The notes beneath the pieces are model-generated. The model made no database searches. It worked only from the letters and a program-made list of their open reading frames with translations, and was not told where the DNA came from. 64,000 nt of DNA. Source: Grifola frondosa (lineage: Eukaryota; Basidiomycota; Agaricomycetes; Polyporales; Grifolaceae). The DNA lies in assembly GCA_001683735.1 (NCBI GenBank), contig LUGG01000009.1:124001-188000 (forward strand), in the 5' to 3' direction. Below, piece after piece: positions 45,800 through 56,748 of this stretch (position 1 is its first letter; each line of letters opens with the position of its first letter). Made by a program: the position numbers and the translations under genes.

Positions 45800-47926
45800 T
45801 TGGATATATCTATCGTCATGACTGATTTAGCTATCCCTCATCGCAGCAGTTGTTATTGGTATGATGACAGCTCTATCAAGTACAGGTGAATAATACACAG
45901 TTCCGTCTTCACTGTTCTCTTCTATTACAGCAATCTATTGAGTTCAAATGCGCATTCGACAAGAACGGGGATGAGGAGGATGCGATGGTGACCCACATGG
46001 GGGTGAAGGTGAAGGTGCAACGTATAAAGGTGCATGGTATCACGTCTGATGAGCTGCACAATCTTGGTAGTGATCAACCTTGGAGCATAAGCTGTCAATA
46101 ACTGTCAGCAGTGTTATCACCACTGAATACATGCATAGTTCTCTCTATAGATCCTCCACCTTTTGATAAGTTTGCTTCAATATTATGTGGATCGCACGCA
46201 CTCCGCTTCAGCATCCTCCATAATTGGTGCATTCATCGTCTTCACTCCATGTGGCCTGATCAACCACATCTTCTCCATCCCATTCCCAATCCTGATGCAG
46301 AGAAGGGTTGAAACTTGCCGTCCAACTCCACTTGTCAACATCATGAAATCGATGTGTTATGATCTTGTACGTTCACCTGCATTTGGTCAAGTCATCAAGT
46401 CGATGCAATGGGGCCCTCCATTTCAATCCCCTGACTCACCAATGCCATACTCCATTTTTATCCATTTGGTAGATGCTCGTGAGGCCCTCTCTGTCATCCT
46501 GGCTCTCATTTATCCACAACTCCCCTGCGCTCCTCCTCTATGTGGCATCATCTCCTTCCAGCAATCCATGTGATGATGCAATGGGCTCTGCTTCTTGAAG
46601 CATGGGTCCATCCATTGGTTGACGACACACTCATTTCATCTGGAGCTATGGATGTTTTCACCATAATAATGAAAAGTTGAGCAAGGAGTAAGACAAGTTT
46701 GCTAATAGTCAAGATCAGATAATGACAGATTATTGCATGTTTGCATCCATGTTGATGCAAATTGTCTGTCTTACAGTTGGCTTCAAGGCTCACATTACAT
46801 GCTGAGGTTCAATCTCAGTGGTACCATCAGCCACCTCACTTTTATACTCATGCAAATTTGGCCTTGAAAATCCCTGTCTTATATTTGATCAAAGACTTGC
46901 TATCCTAGTTACATCAGTTTTTCTGCAGCAGTACCTTGGCATTAAGATTATGTGCCTTGCAACATCAACTACCCAGGATGGGAAAAGTCTTACAATGCTT
47001 CTCATGCTGATATAAATGTTCAGGCTTATGATAAAGCCAGTATCCTGAACTTTGGGCTTTACATGAATTCAAAGGCTGGCTGCAATGTTTTGCATTAAAG
47101 AAGTCAAGCTATTTTGGACATTTTTCAATATTGACCTGCAGGAGATTTTGACTGACACTACATCCAAGGGAGGTTTTCGCTGGCAAGATAATTAGCATGA
47201 CAGTCCTTTTCTTGCTTTGAAGCAGGTATATATGTGACAACACTACTCTTATCCTTCTAATGGCTTATACTCTTGTATGATGTTGCCTGCTTTTAGGTTT
47301 GGGGGGAGCTCATATTTATAACTCATTGTGGGGATTTCTGACCAATGCCAAAAAGTTTATCATTTTGGTGATGACTAGAGAATATGAGCTAGTGGTAACA
47401 TTGGTTCATGACATGTGCTGTCATAAGTATGTAGTATAAGATAGTAACCACTGTATAAACTAATCTCAATAAACACCAAACTAAAATAGAAAAATTTATC
47501 TGTGGCAGGCAAATATACACAAAGGAAATTTAGGTGAGAAATCAATTTTATACTACACCAAGCTTGATGGTTTTTTTCTGCTTTTCCAGTTATAGGTTTG
47601 GTTGAATCCATTTGGGGGTGTTATCACAATCACAAAGATGGGTCCAATTCCAAGTTTGATGATGATACAATGATGACTTGCCCAGTATATTTTCCTTCTA
47701 TCTCTCTTTAATATGTCTCCTGTTCTTCTGCTAATGCTTCCTCTGAGGAAGACTTCTCTTTCCTATCCTATCAACAGTCAACCTTACCCATCTCAGTATG
47801 GGGTTGCTCACTGCTGTAACCTGACAACTGGGGACTAAGACACCTTGCCCATCTCTGTTGTGGGGTTCCTGAAGTGCTGTCCAAACTGTGGTAAGCAAGT
47901 CAACTGACTATAACTATAGTAGCCCA
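45800..47926. other. AT-rich relic DNA, unassigned
   Basis: Long but meaningless-looking frames occur (for example 46163-46573 plus). I recognise no domain. It may hold decayed transposon sequence, but nothing I can name. Confidence 0.3.
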
Positions 47927-49106
47927 CAAAAGTGTTGACATGTTGGCAACAGTTTTATTATTTTGCTTGTATCTCTGGAACTACAAAAGCTAGAATGGTC
48001 AATCTTGTGTTTTTTGAAAGATATTCTTCCTGACTTTCAGACATACTAACTTGCATAACCCAATATTGAGAATTGATTGAGATATAAATGATTCTTTGAA
48101 GGTAACTCATGTTAATGCCTTTGTGGCCGACAATCTGAAATGCAGAAAACATATATTCTTATACTTGATATATCCTCCCTTTACCCTCAACACCTCTTCA
48201 ATCCTTTCAGACATACTGACGATTATGTTCTGACACAGAGAAGTGTCAATTGCCTCTCATTCCTTCTGTACCTCTCTCATAACTCATTAATTCCTCTAGA
48301 TGACTCTTCATACTCTGCCAGCCTTTTTTGAGATGACTTTAAAGATGGTCGATAGGTTTATGACTTGAGAAATATTTAGGCCACACTATAGTCTTAATTT
48401 CATAGTCCTAAAGCCACTTTTGAGCCCTTTTAGTGGTGTGCTTCAGGTTATTGTCTTGTTAAAATACTATATCCTTCATAGTTTTACCTTAATACTTCAT
48501 GCTATTTTGAAGTTTATCCTCCAAAATGTTGCCTGAAGGTAGGCATCCATCCTCCCATCAATCTTGCATGCAGACCTCATATTGTTGTGGTTCATACACC
48601 TTCACATTGTTTAAGTTTTCTTCTCCAAACTTGAGAACACTCTTTACTAATTTGTTACTAAGTATTTCTCCTGACTTTTTTCACACCCATTTTGTTTTAT
48701 GTGACCTCAAACAATTGATTTTGATGCTATCAAACTATAAAACCCTCTTTCAGTCCTCCAAGGTCCAGTACTAATGCCTAATAGCAAAGTCTAGTCTCTC
48801 TCTCCTATGACATTTGGAGAGAACTGGACATTACACTTCACTATGGCCTTTAAACCAGTCCTTCTTAATTCTCTACACATTGTTTTAGAAGAAATAGACT
48901 CTTTTATCACATCTTGAACTGATTTGGTCACAATCACGATAGTATTAATCTTTTTAAAGTCAATAAGGTGAATAGCATGCTAAATAGTGACAGGAGTAAG
49001 CTTGGTAAAATGACCTCCAAAGACCTTGAAAAGGCTGAGGCACAGTTTATAACATATTTTGCTCTCTGTAGAGTAGTGAACATCAGCAGCATGAGAGATC
49101 TGCCTT
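47927..49106 (-). mobile_element. Tc1/mariner relic, main part (left of nested gypsy)
   Basis: The minus strand reads a Tc1-type transposase through many stops: ISHAADVHYSTESKIC, FGGHFTKLTPVTI, KSVQDVIKESISSKTMCREL, RRERLDFAIRH, YWTLED, EYxGKTMKDIVF, QDNNLKHTTKRAQKW, SHLKKGWQSMKSH and the C-terminal KGRIYQV. The left terminal inverted repeat is 47927-48146. It is preceded by a TA at 47925-47926. The rest of the element is at 56328-56746, on the far side of the gypsy insertion. Without the insertion it is about 1.6 kb with TIRs of about 220 bp. It is heavily decayed and inactive. Confidence 0.82.
49102..49106. repeat. Target-site duplication GCCTT, left copy
   Basis: GCCTT immediately precedes the left LTR. 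The same five bases follow the right LTR at 56323-56327. Removing the element and one copy restores continuous Tc1 transposase sequence. Confidence 0.9.
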
Positions 49107-49507
49107 TGTAACAAATTTCCCGATTTGGACATAGACGCCCAGTAGGCGCTGGGACGCGTCGCGTTGATCACCTGCAAGATCAGGTGACGGACAAAGGAGC
49201 GAGTGTCATATTGATGACACTGATTGGTGAGCGGATGAGTAAGGCGATATTGTGGGAAGTAACCATATGTATGTAAACGGACTTTACTATTTAAGATTGG
49301 TTTTTGCTACCTGGAACGTCAGCTCGTTCAACTTCGTTGAACACTTGCTTTCGTTGCCAGGTAAGCAGTTTGTATACTAGTTGTACTTTAATAACTAATT
49401 CGTTGAACATTGCTTTCGTTGCCAGCTGTTGCCCAAACGAAACCATCCGTACGAATCTCAACACCGGGAGTAAGCGTACTCTGTCGCGGTTTTGGTGATT
49501 CGTTACA
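49107..49507 (+). repeat. Left LTR of the gypsy element
   Basis: The LTR starts TGTAACAAATTTCC and ends GATTCGTTACA. It holds a TATTTAA box at 49288-49294 and a putative 65-nt intron (49361-49425). Against the right LTR it differs at the third base (TGT/TGA), by small indels near 49258 and 49392, and by two C/T or G/A differences at CpG sites near 49452 and 49486. Confidence 0.93.
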
Positions 49508-49520
49508 GTTTGAACGAGCT
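49321..49520 (+). promoter_or_regulatory. Predicted self-priming pair (transcript start and primer-binding site)
   Basis: AGCTCGTTCAA at 49321-49331 lies 26 nt after the TATTTAA box, where transcription should start. Its exact 11-nt complement, TTGAACGAGCT, is at 49510-49520, two bases after the LTR end. This is the arrangement of self-priming chromodomain elements such as Tf1, in which the mRNA 5' end primes reverse transcription. It is inferred from sequence only. Confidence 0.6.
49361..49425 (+). other. Putative intron within the left LTR
   Basis: GTAAGCAG at 49361 and TTGCCAG ending at 49425 bound 65 nt. The right LTR has the same segment at 56176-56240 with a perfect TACTAAC branch-point-like motif; the left copy has lost it. 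The 3' end of this segment repeats the sequence just upstream of its donor. Confidence 0.4.
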
Positions 49521-50316
49521 TTGCTTACCGTCCCCCTCGTCGATTTCAGTGACTTCCATCACACGCTACCAGGAGGGCAGCTGGGTGACCGTCGTTGCGC
49601 ACAATGACATCGTCTCTGGAGAGGAGGTCATTCTGAGGACGAGGCCGCTGACGTTGTCGCCAGGAGCGCGGCCTTCATAGGAGAAGTACCCTCTCTACAA
49701 CCCCGTTCCCCAGCAGAGGAGGAACGAGTTCCCCACCGGAATCGCTCGGAACCCCATCGACGCCGCGTACGAACCCGGAGCGTCGAGCACTTCGAAGAGA
49801 CCCGCGCTCTCTACATCGAGACCGAGGACGACTGGAAGCCCCAGGAGTTCGTCGTCACCCCCATCGCCGACGACACCCAGCGTGTCTTAGGCTATTCCCT
49901 CGCAGTCCTCACCCCTGTAGGACTTTCCCAATTCAGTTTCAAACGGACCGCACTCGCTGTCGACGACCTTCGGTGGCACGACCACGCCCGCAACGTCCCT
50001 ACGACGTTCGCCTCTCCCTGCATCTCCTTTCGGTCTATTTGACCAATATCTTCTCTACCTCGACGACAATCGCCCCCTTCCCCTGTGGGAGATTTTTGAC
50101 CTAGTCAACTTCCCTTCACTTTTCGCAGATTTACGAGGCACGTGGAAACGTGCACAAGTCGTGCGAGGAAGTCGCGGAGCTCGCGAACGCTCTCTTTGAG
50201 ACCAACGTGCAGTATTGTGAGAAGTACTGGCTGTAGGTCGAGGGAACGGCGAGGGCAGTATCGTGTACCAATTGTATTCACTCCGCGTGCTTGAGAAAAA
50301 AACCTTTTTTGTGACC
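49508..50316 (+). other. Gypsy leader / upstream reading frame remnants
   Basis: This lies between the left LTR and the gag start. Open segments occur (GSWVTVVAHNDIVSGEEVI near 49577-49633; TRALYIETEDDWKPQEFVV near 49805-49860) in different frames. They could be the N-terminal part of gag broken by indels. No domain was recognised. Confidence 0.35.
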
Positions 50317-52105
50317 ATGTCCAACCCCGTGATCGTCCTTATCGTTACCCAAACTGTCGTCACCACTATCTCTATCCTCTCCATCGTCGGTCTCTTCTAC
50401 TACTCTCCTCCGAACCTACACAGAGGTTCATATACGAGTCGCAAGAACTCCCAGGACAGACGGAGAGAATCTTCAGCCCGTGCCGCGACTCCCACCCATC
50501 CGGACGAGTCTCATGGACACAGCCGGCCATCCGAGAATCCGTGGACACCCGCGGAAGCCACGGCAATTCCTCCTCCTCCTCCACAAACTCAGGCCCAACA
50601 AGAGCTCGAAGCGTTCGTAACCAGGGTGGTACGAACCTTCTCGCGGAAGGCCTGACCGATCATACCCGCCGCATCACGACACTCGAGGAAGACTCGACCT
50701 CAACTGACCGTGGTGAATGCCGGAGTAGGTCGGTGAACGCTCTCGAGGAAGAGAACAGAGGCCGGATCGCGGACGCAGTCGCTCTAGCAGACAGAGCATC
50801 GAAAGCCGAGGCGAAGGCCCATCAAGCCGACCAGGTCGTCCAGGAACTCCGGGACGATATCGCTTCGTTGAGGCTGTCGATCAAGAACCTCAACAACGAT
50901 GTCTCACTCTCGAGAATCTCCGTCCCGAGGAAGGTCACGCTCTCGTACGTCCAGACATTCGAGCCGGAACGTTTCCTACCAGCCCGCCTTCCCCATTCCA
51001 GACCCACGACCCGCTTCACCCTCTCCCCGCGACGACTGATGTCTCCGCTCCCGACTACGAGAGGGCCCGCCGCGCCGCGCGAGGGCACTATTCGTAAGCC
51101 CAAGTTCCCTGCTCCCGCACCCTTCACCAAGCCTACGAAGGAAATGACTGCGGAACAGTGGATGAAGGCATGGGAGACGTACTTCGTCTATTACGAAGTC
51201 CAATCGATCGACGGATCGTATCGCCTGATCCTGGATCGCTCAAGGAGGGAGCCCTAGACTGGGCGTCCTCTTACAGCGATAATTTAAATAACAACGTGCC
51301 GGTCGGTTCATGGGAGGATTTCAAAAGAAATTCCTCGGACAGTACGGACGCCTCGATTCGCAGTTTGACGCTCAGCAGGCGCTGATGCGTCTTCGCAACG
51401 ACGGGCCGTACAATCTATGCCGAACACTTCCGTCGCTGGGCCCCCGCATCCGGACACAACCAGCAAACCCTTCTCTCGCTGCTTCGGACCCAGGTCAAGC
51501 AGTCAATTCGAGATGCGATCGCCGGTCATGAGACGCAACCGGACACCTGGGAGAAGTACCTCGAACGGGCCCAACGAGTAGATCAAGCCCGCGGCACTTA
51601 CGCCCATCCCGGATCGTCTCCACAGCAGTCAAAGACGACTGCTTATCGTCATCCCCATTCGCAGAGCAATCTCACTCTGCCCCGACTCATCCCGCGACCC
51701 TAACGCAATGGACGTTGACCGCGCCGCAGCACGCGCAAAGGGCGCGCTTCGTGTGCGGCAAGGTGGGCCATCTGGCAAATGCGTGTCCAGATAAGAAGCC
51801 CAGCGGGAAGTCGATCCGCGAGATGAGTATCGACGAGTTAATTCGCCTTGTAGGACAGGAGCTCGTCGAGGAGAAGAAGAAGAAAGCTGTCGACAAGGGC
51901 AAGCAGAAGAGACTGCTAAGGAAGCCCGAGTCTCAGCCAAGTCGAGGAGATAGGAGCAATCGGCACGTCGTCGTCGACGTGGAACACGGATTTTTAGAGC
52001 GGCCTCATGTCGTCCCTGCTGACGTGAAGGCCTCTCTCTCTCGCAACCGCTACAATTGTATTAGTGTAACCGAAATATCAAAAAGTCGTCAAAATTTTGA
52101 TCTTC
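50317..52105 (+). CDS. Gypsy gag (capsid, zinc knuckle), frameshifted
   Basis: Gag is read in several frames: from ATG 50317 with a hydrophobic N-terminus, a Pro/Gln stretch, a coiled coil (ADRASKAEAKAHQADQVVQE), the capsid core (AEQWMKAWETYFVYYEVQ, FKKKFLGQYGRLDSQFDAQQ, ALMRLRN) and a zinc knuckle near 51750-51790. The knuckle reads RFVCGKVGHLANACPDK: CX4HX4C is present, but the first Cys of CX2C is Arg. A Lys-rich tail follows. At least three frame changes occur (near 50655, 51240 and 51310-51420). It would form the particle shell and bind the genomic RNA. Confidence 0.65.
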
Positions 52106-55100
52106 CAGTTACAGTAAGCGGCAGCAAGGGATCCGTACAAACGCAGGCTCTCCTGACTCCGGAGCATTCTCCGTATTCGTTCACGAAGACTTCGTGCGGA
52201 AGCACAACGTTGGAGTGAAACCCCTCAAAAAACCCCTGGTCGTCTATAATGCGGATCGATCCGAAAATGAAGGAGGACCGATCCAAGTCTACACGGTGCT
52301 GAAATGAAGATAGGCGATCATGAGACCGAGGTCCCTATGTTAGTGACCAATGTAGGCGATCGAGACCTGATTATAGGCCTCGACTATATTCGACAACACA
52401 ATCCGGAGATAGACTGGGACGCTGGAACCTTGGAATTTACTAGGTGCCCAAGGAGTGCGGACCAAGGTTCGCAGAAGAAGGACAAGAAGAAGCCGCAGAC
52501 GATGGAGGAAGCTGATCGAGTCTTGGCGTCGACGAAAGGACTTCGCATGACCGAGACAAGTGACGCGAGAAGCCCCACCACGGCCTGCTTGGGAGGAACG
52601 AATGGAACTAGAAGAAGAGTTCATTCGCGCGGACGATGAAGTCCCCTCGGATACCGCTACTCGAAACGGTATTGGGAATTCTACAAGGACACAGTAGCCT
52701 GGTATGAGGTCGATTCCATGATCCCGAATCTAACGCAGTTCTCGACCAATGGGTAGAGATTTGCGCGAAGTACACCAAGTCACAGGAAATCGAAGAAGCG
52801 GCCCAAGCAGGAAAGCAGAAGAAGGAATGGAGGGAAATCGTTCCGGACCACCTCCATGATTTGAAGATGTCTTCTCCAAGACGGCTAGTGAACGCTTCCC
52901 TACGAGCAAATCGTACGACCATGCGATTGACTTGATGCCGGACCAAAACCTGCCGCCCATCTCGAAGGTTTACCCCTTGTCACCGGAAGAAACCCGTCAA
53001 TTGGACGAGTTCTTGGATGAGAACCTTCGAAAGGGGTATATCCATCCGTCCAAAAGCCCTGTCGGTGCTGCGGTCTTCTTTGTGAAGAAAAAAGGATGGA
53101 TCTCTTCGACTCGTCCAAGACTACCGAAGGTTTGAACGCAGTCACGATCAAGAACCGCTACCACTCCCTCGTATCAGCTCTTTGATCGACCAACTAAAAG
53201 GCGCCAAGTACTTTACGAAGTTTGGACCTACGTTGGGGTACAACAACGTACGGATCAAGGATGGTGATCAATGGAAGGCGGCTTTTAGAACGCACCGAGG
53301 TCTATTCGAACCAACCGTTATGTTTTTCGGTCTTCATGGTTCTCCAGGCACTTTCCAAGCGATGATGAACGAGATTCTAAAAGATCTCATTCTCGAAGGA
53401 CATGTGGTGGTCTATCTTGATGACATCCTTATTTTCACCACCGACCTTCGCACTCACAGACGTATCACGCGCGGGTATTAAGCGTTTGCGAGATAGAGAC
53501 TTGTTCTTGAAACCGGAGAAATGCTTATTCGAGGAGCTGTCCATCGACTACCTCGGAATGATCATTTCGCAGAACTCCGTCTCGATGGATCAGGAAAAGG
53601 TCGAAGGAGTTCTCGATTGGCCAGCGCCCAAGACCGTTAAGGAGGTACAAGCCTTTTTAGGCTTCGCGAATTTCTACCGACGCTTCATTCAAAGCTTCGC
53701 GGACGTCTCTAAGCCATTGAACGTTTTGACTCGAAAGGGTTTCAAATGGCAATGGGGACGGAACAGCAACACGCCTTCGAAACCCTGAAACACGCATTTA
53801 CCTCAGCGCCCATTCTTAAACTTCCCGATCTAGACCAGCCGTTCAGATTGGAGACGGATGCTTCGGACTTCGCTACGGGTGCTGTTTTGGAACAACGAGA
53901 CGAAGAAGGAGCTTGGCACCCGGTCGCCTTTTATTCCAAGGGGCTTAACGAACACGAATGCAACTACGAGATTTACGACAAGGAGTTGCTCGCAATCATT
54001 CGCGCCCTAGAAGAATATCGGCACTACCTCGAAGGAGGTCCTCACTCTGTTGAGATCTGGTCAGACCACAAAAACCTAGAGTATTTCCGCAAGGCCCAAG
54101 ACCTCACACGCAGACAAGCTCGCTGGTCGCTTTATCTTACTCGGTTTAACTTCACGATTCATCATCGTCCGGGAAAGACTATGCAACGAGCCGATCCACT
54201 ATCGCGTAGGACCGACCATGAAGAGGGGGTCGCCTCGGATAACAGAGACAAGGTCGTGCTAAAGGCAGAGTATTTCCAAGCCCGCGCGATTCAGCCTGGT
54301 CATGCGTCTATCGTCCCCGACCAATCCTTACTTGATCGCATTCGCGAAGCTCTTACACGCGATGAAATTGCAACTGAACCGATCCAAAAGGCGATGGCTC
54401 ACGGTCCGCGTGAACTTGCTGCCGGTCTACAGGACTGGAATGTGGACAATGGTCTATTGCTACACCGAGGGAAGGTCTATGTTCCGAAGGACGATGCCAT
54501 TCGCAAGGAGATCGTTCAACTACACCACGATCATCCTACTGCTGGTCATCCAGGACGCTGGAAGACGTACGAACTCGTCAGCCATAACTATTGGTGGCCA
54601 GGACTTTCAGTGTACGTCCGGAATTACGTTGACGGCTGTGACGCTTGTCAACGTAACAAAACATTTCCTCGACAACCGTACGGTCCTCTCCAACCCAACG
54701 AAATTCCGGACCAACCCTGGGACATTACGACGGTCGATTTGATTACGGGCCTACCAGAAAGCAGTGAACACGATGCAATTATGGTGGTCGCCGATCGAAT
54801 GACGAAACGAGCACGATTCTTCCCTGTTCATGGTACGATCGACGCTCAAGAAGTTGCCGAGATATACTATCGAGAAATATGGTCACAGCATGGGCTGCCG
54901 AAGAAGATCATCTTGGACCGCGGAACTCAGTTCGTGTCGCGAGTATTTCAAGAACTGTGCAAAATTCTTGAGATAGTCTCCGCCATGTCAACTGCTTACC
55001 ATCCACAAACCGACGGTCAAACAGAACGGATAAACCAGGAACTCGAACAGTATTTACGCATTTACTGCAACTTCCGCCAAGATGATTGGCATGATAAACT

Positions 55101-55909
55101 TATCGAAGCGGAATTCGCGTACAACAATCAAGCTCACGAGTCTACCAAGGTTTCTCCATTCTACGCGGACTTAGGACGTCATCCACGGGCAATGTCAGAT
55201 CTCGTCACAGCGGTACGACACCCAGATTTGGACACCTTGATGCGCGAACGCGAAGCTGCCCGAAAGGAATCACAGGCAGCGTTACAACTCGCAGCGGATC
55301 GTATGAAACGATACTACGATCAACACGTGCAGGACACCCCTCCGTTCAAAGTCGGCGATCTAGTCTGGCTGGATGCTCGTAACATTCGTACAGAGCAACC
55401 AAGCAAGAAGCTGAGCGCGAAACGTTATGGACCGTTCAAATTCTCGAACAGTCTCGCCGCTCAATTTCAGGCTTAAACTTCCCCAAACCTGGCGCATCCA
55501 CCCCGTTTTTCATGCTTCATTGCTGTCGACCCATAAAACGGATCAAATTCCAGGCAGAAAGTTGCTGAAACCGCCTGCGATCATTATTGAAGGAGAACCT
55601 GAGTACGAAGTTGAAAAGGTTCTCGACTCACGGATGTTCCGTAACCGTCTTCAGTACCTCGTGAAATGGGTAGGATACCCCGAATCTGAGAACTCTTGGG
55701 AACCCCGCTCCAATCTTGACAACGCCGCCAATCTCGTCGCTGATTTCCATCGTACACACCCCTCCGCTCCACGGCAAATTAGCCAAGTATCGATGAACGA
55801 CATGCATTTTCAGCCGCTGATCAACTATACCGTTGTCGATAAACCGCCGGGGATTTGGACACGAGGCAAAATCGTTGGTCACGCAGCTCGTCCGGAGAAA
55901 CTCGCCTGA
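52106..55909 (+). CDS. Gypsy pol: protease, RT, RNase H, integrase, chromodomain
   Basis: The protease region (52130-52450) has lost its frame near the active-site triad. RT begins with [20 protein letters not shown] (52996-53055) and keeps the catalytic YLDD in [11 protein letters not shown] (53406-53438), but has frame changes near 53093-53140 and 53455. From 53746 one 576-codon frame is clean: RNase H ([26 protein letters not shown]), the integrase zinc [11 protein letters not shown] with CDACQ, and the integrase D, D, E in [18 protein letters not shown] and [14 protein letters not shown]. The frame shifts once more near 55470. The chromodomain ([30 protein letters not shown]) ends near 55740 and the frame stops at 55909. 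The chromodomain directs integration to marked heterochromatin in related elements. Confidence 0.85.
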
Positions 55910-55920
55910 AGAGGGGGTAA

Positions 55921-56322
55921 TGAAACAAATTTCCCGATTTGGACATAGACGCCCAGTAGGCGCTGGGACGCGTCGCGTTGATCACCTGCAAGATCAGGTG
56001 ACGGACAAAGGAGCGAGTGTCATATTGATGACACTGATTGGTGAGCGGATGAGTAAGGCGATATTGTGGGACAGTAACCATATGTATGTAAACGGACTTT
56101 ACTATTTAAGATTGGTTTTTGCTACCTGGAACGTCAGCTCGTTCAACTTCGTTGAACACTTGCTTTCGTTGCCAGGTAAGCAGTTTGTATACTAGTTGTA
56201 CTTTAATACTAACTTCGTTGAACATTGCTTTCGTTGCCAGCTGTTGCCCAAACGAAACCATCCGTATGAATCTCAACACCGGGAGTAAGCGTACTCTGTC
56301 ACGGTTTTGGTGATTCGTTACA
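55921..56322 (+). repeat. Right LTR of the gypsy element
   Basis: The LTR starts TGAAACAAATTTCC and ends GATTCGTTACA, then the target duplication GCCTT follows. It carries the same TATA box and intron-like segment (56176-56240) as the left copy, here with an intact TACTAAC. Confidence 0.93.
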
Positions 56323-56327
56323 GCCTT

Positions 56328-56746
56328 GTGAATTGACCCAAATCTAGCAAAAAGAGAATGTGCTTAGCTCTAGCAACAGAAAGATATTTTATAATGATGA
56401 TAGTTGAGTTTAACTATATATTTATATTTATTTAGATCATGAAAAAGCTTAACAAATATCACATGACTTATTTTTCAGACTACAGCACAAATATCATTCA
56501 GCTAAAATGCTTGCTTTTGTTCATTTCAGATTGTCGGCCAAAAAGCATTAACATAAGTTGCCTTTAAAGAATCATCTATATGTCGGTCAATTTTTAATAC
56601 TATGTTATGCAAGTTAGTATTTTTGAAAGTCAGGAAGAATATATTTCACATAGTATAAGATGTATTATGCTATCTTTTGTAGTTCCAGAGATACAAGCAA
56701 AGGAATGAAAGTGTTGCCAACATGTTAACACTTTTGTGAGCTACTG
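56328..56746 (-). mobile_element. Tc1/mariner relic, right part with TIR
   Basis: This continues the relic at 47927-49106. The right terminal inverted repeat (56527-56746) matches the left one in inverted orientation. Shared blocks include CACAAAAGTGTT, ATGTTGGCAAC, TTGTATCTCTGGAACTAC and ATTCTTCCTGACTTTC. It ends CTACTG followed by the TA duplication (56747-56748). The N-terminal DNA-binding part of the transposase crosses the gypsy insertion. Confidence 0.8.
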
Positions 56747-56748
56747 TA

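Larger units (their letters stand above)
49107..56322 (+). mobile_element. Ty3/gypsy chromodomain retrotransposon, full length
   Basis: A 7.2-kb element bounded by 401/402-bp LTRs (TG...CA) and a 5-bp target duplication, GCCTT, at 49102-49106 and 56323-56327. Its GC and CpG content are normal, in sharp contrast to the flanks. Order: LTR, leader, gag, protease, RT, RNase H, integrase, chromodomain, LTR, which is the Ty3/gypsy order with a C-terminal chromodomain (chromovirus). A purine-rich GAGGGGGTAA precedes the right LTR. Several single-base frameshifts interrupt gag and the first half of pol, so as written it is not autonomous. The LTRs differ at only about six places, so insertion was recent. 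Confidence 0.92.

Noticed and set aside
47927..48146. Separate inverted repeat or MITE pair (with 56527-56746)
   Set aside because: The two blocks are the terminal inverted repeats of a single Tc1 element split by the gypsy insertion.
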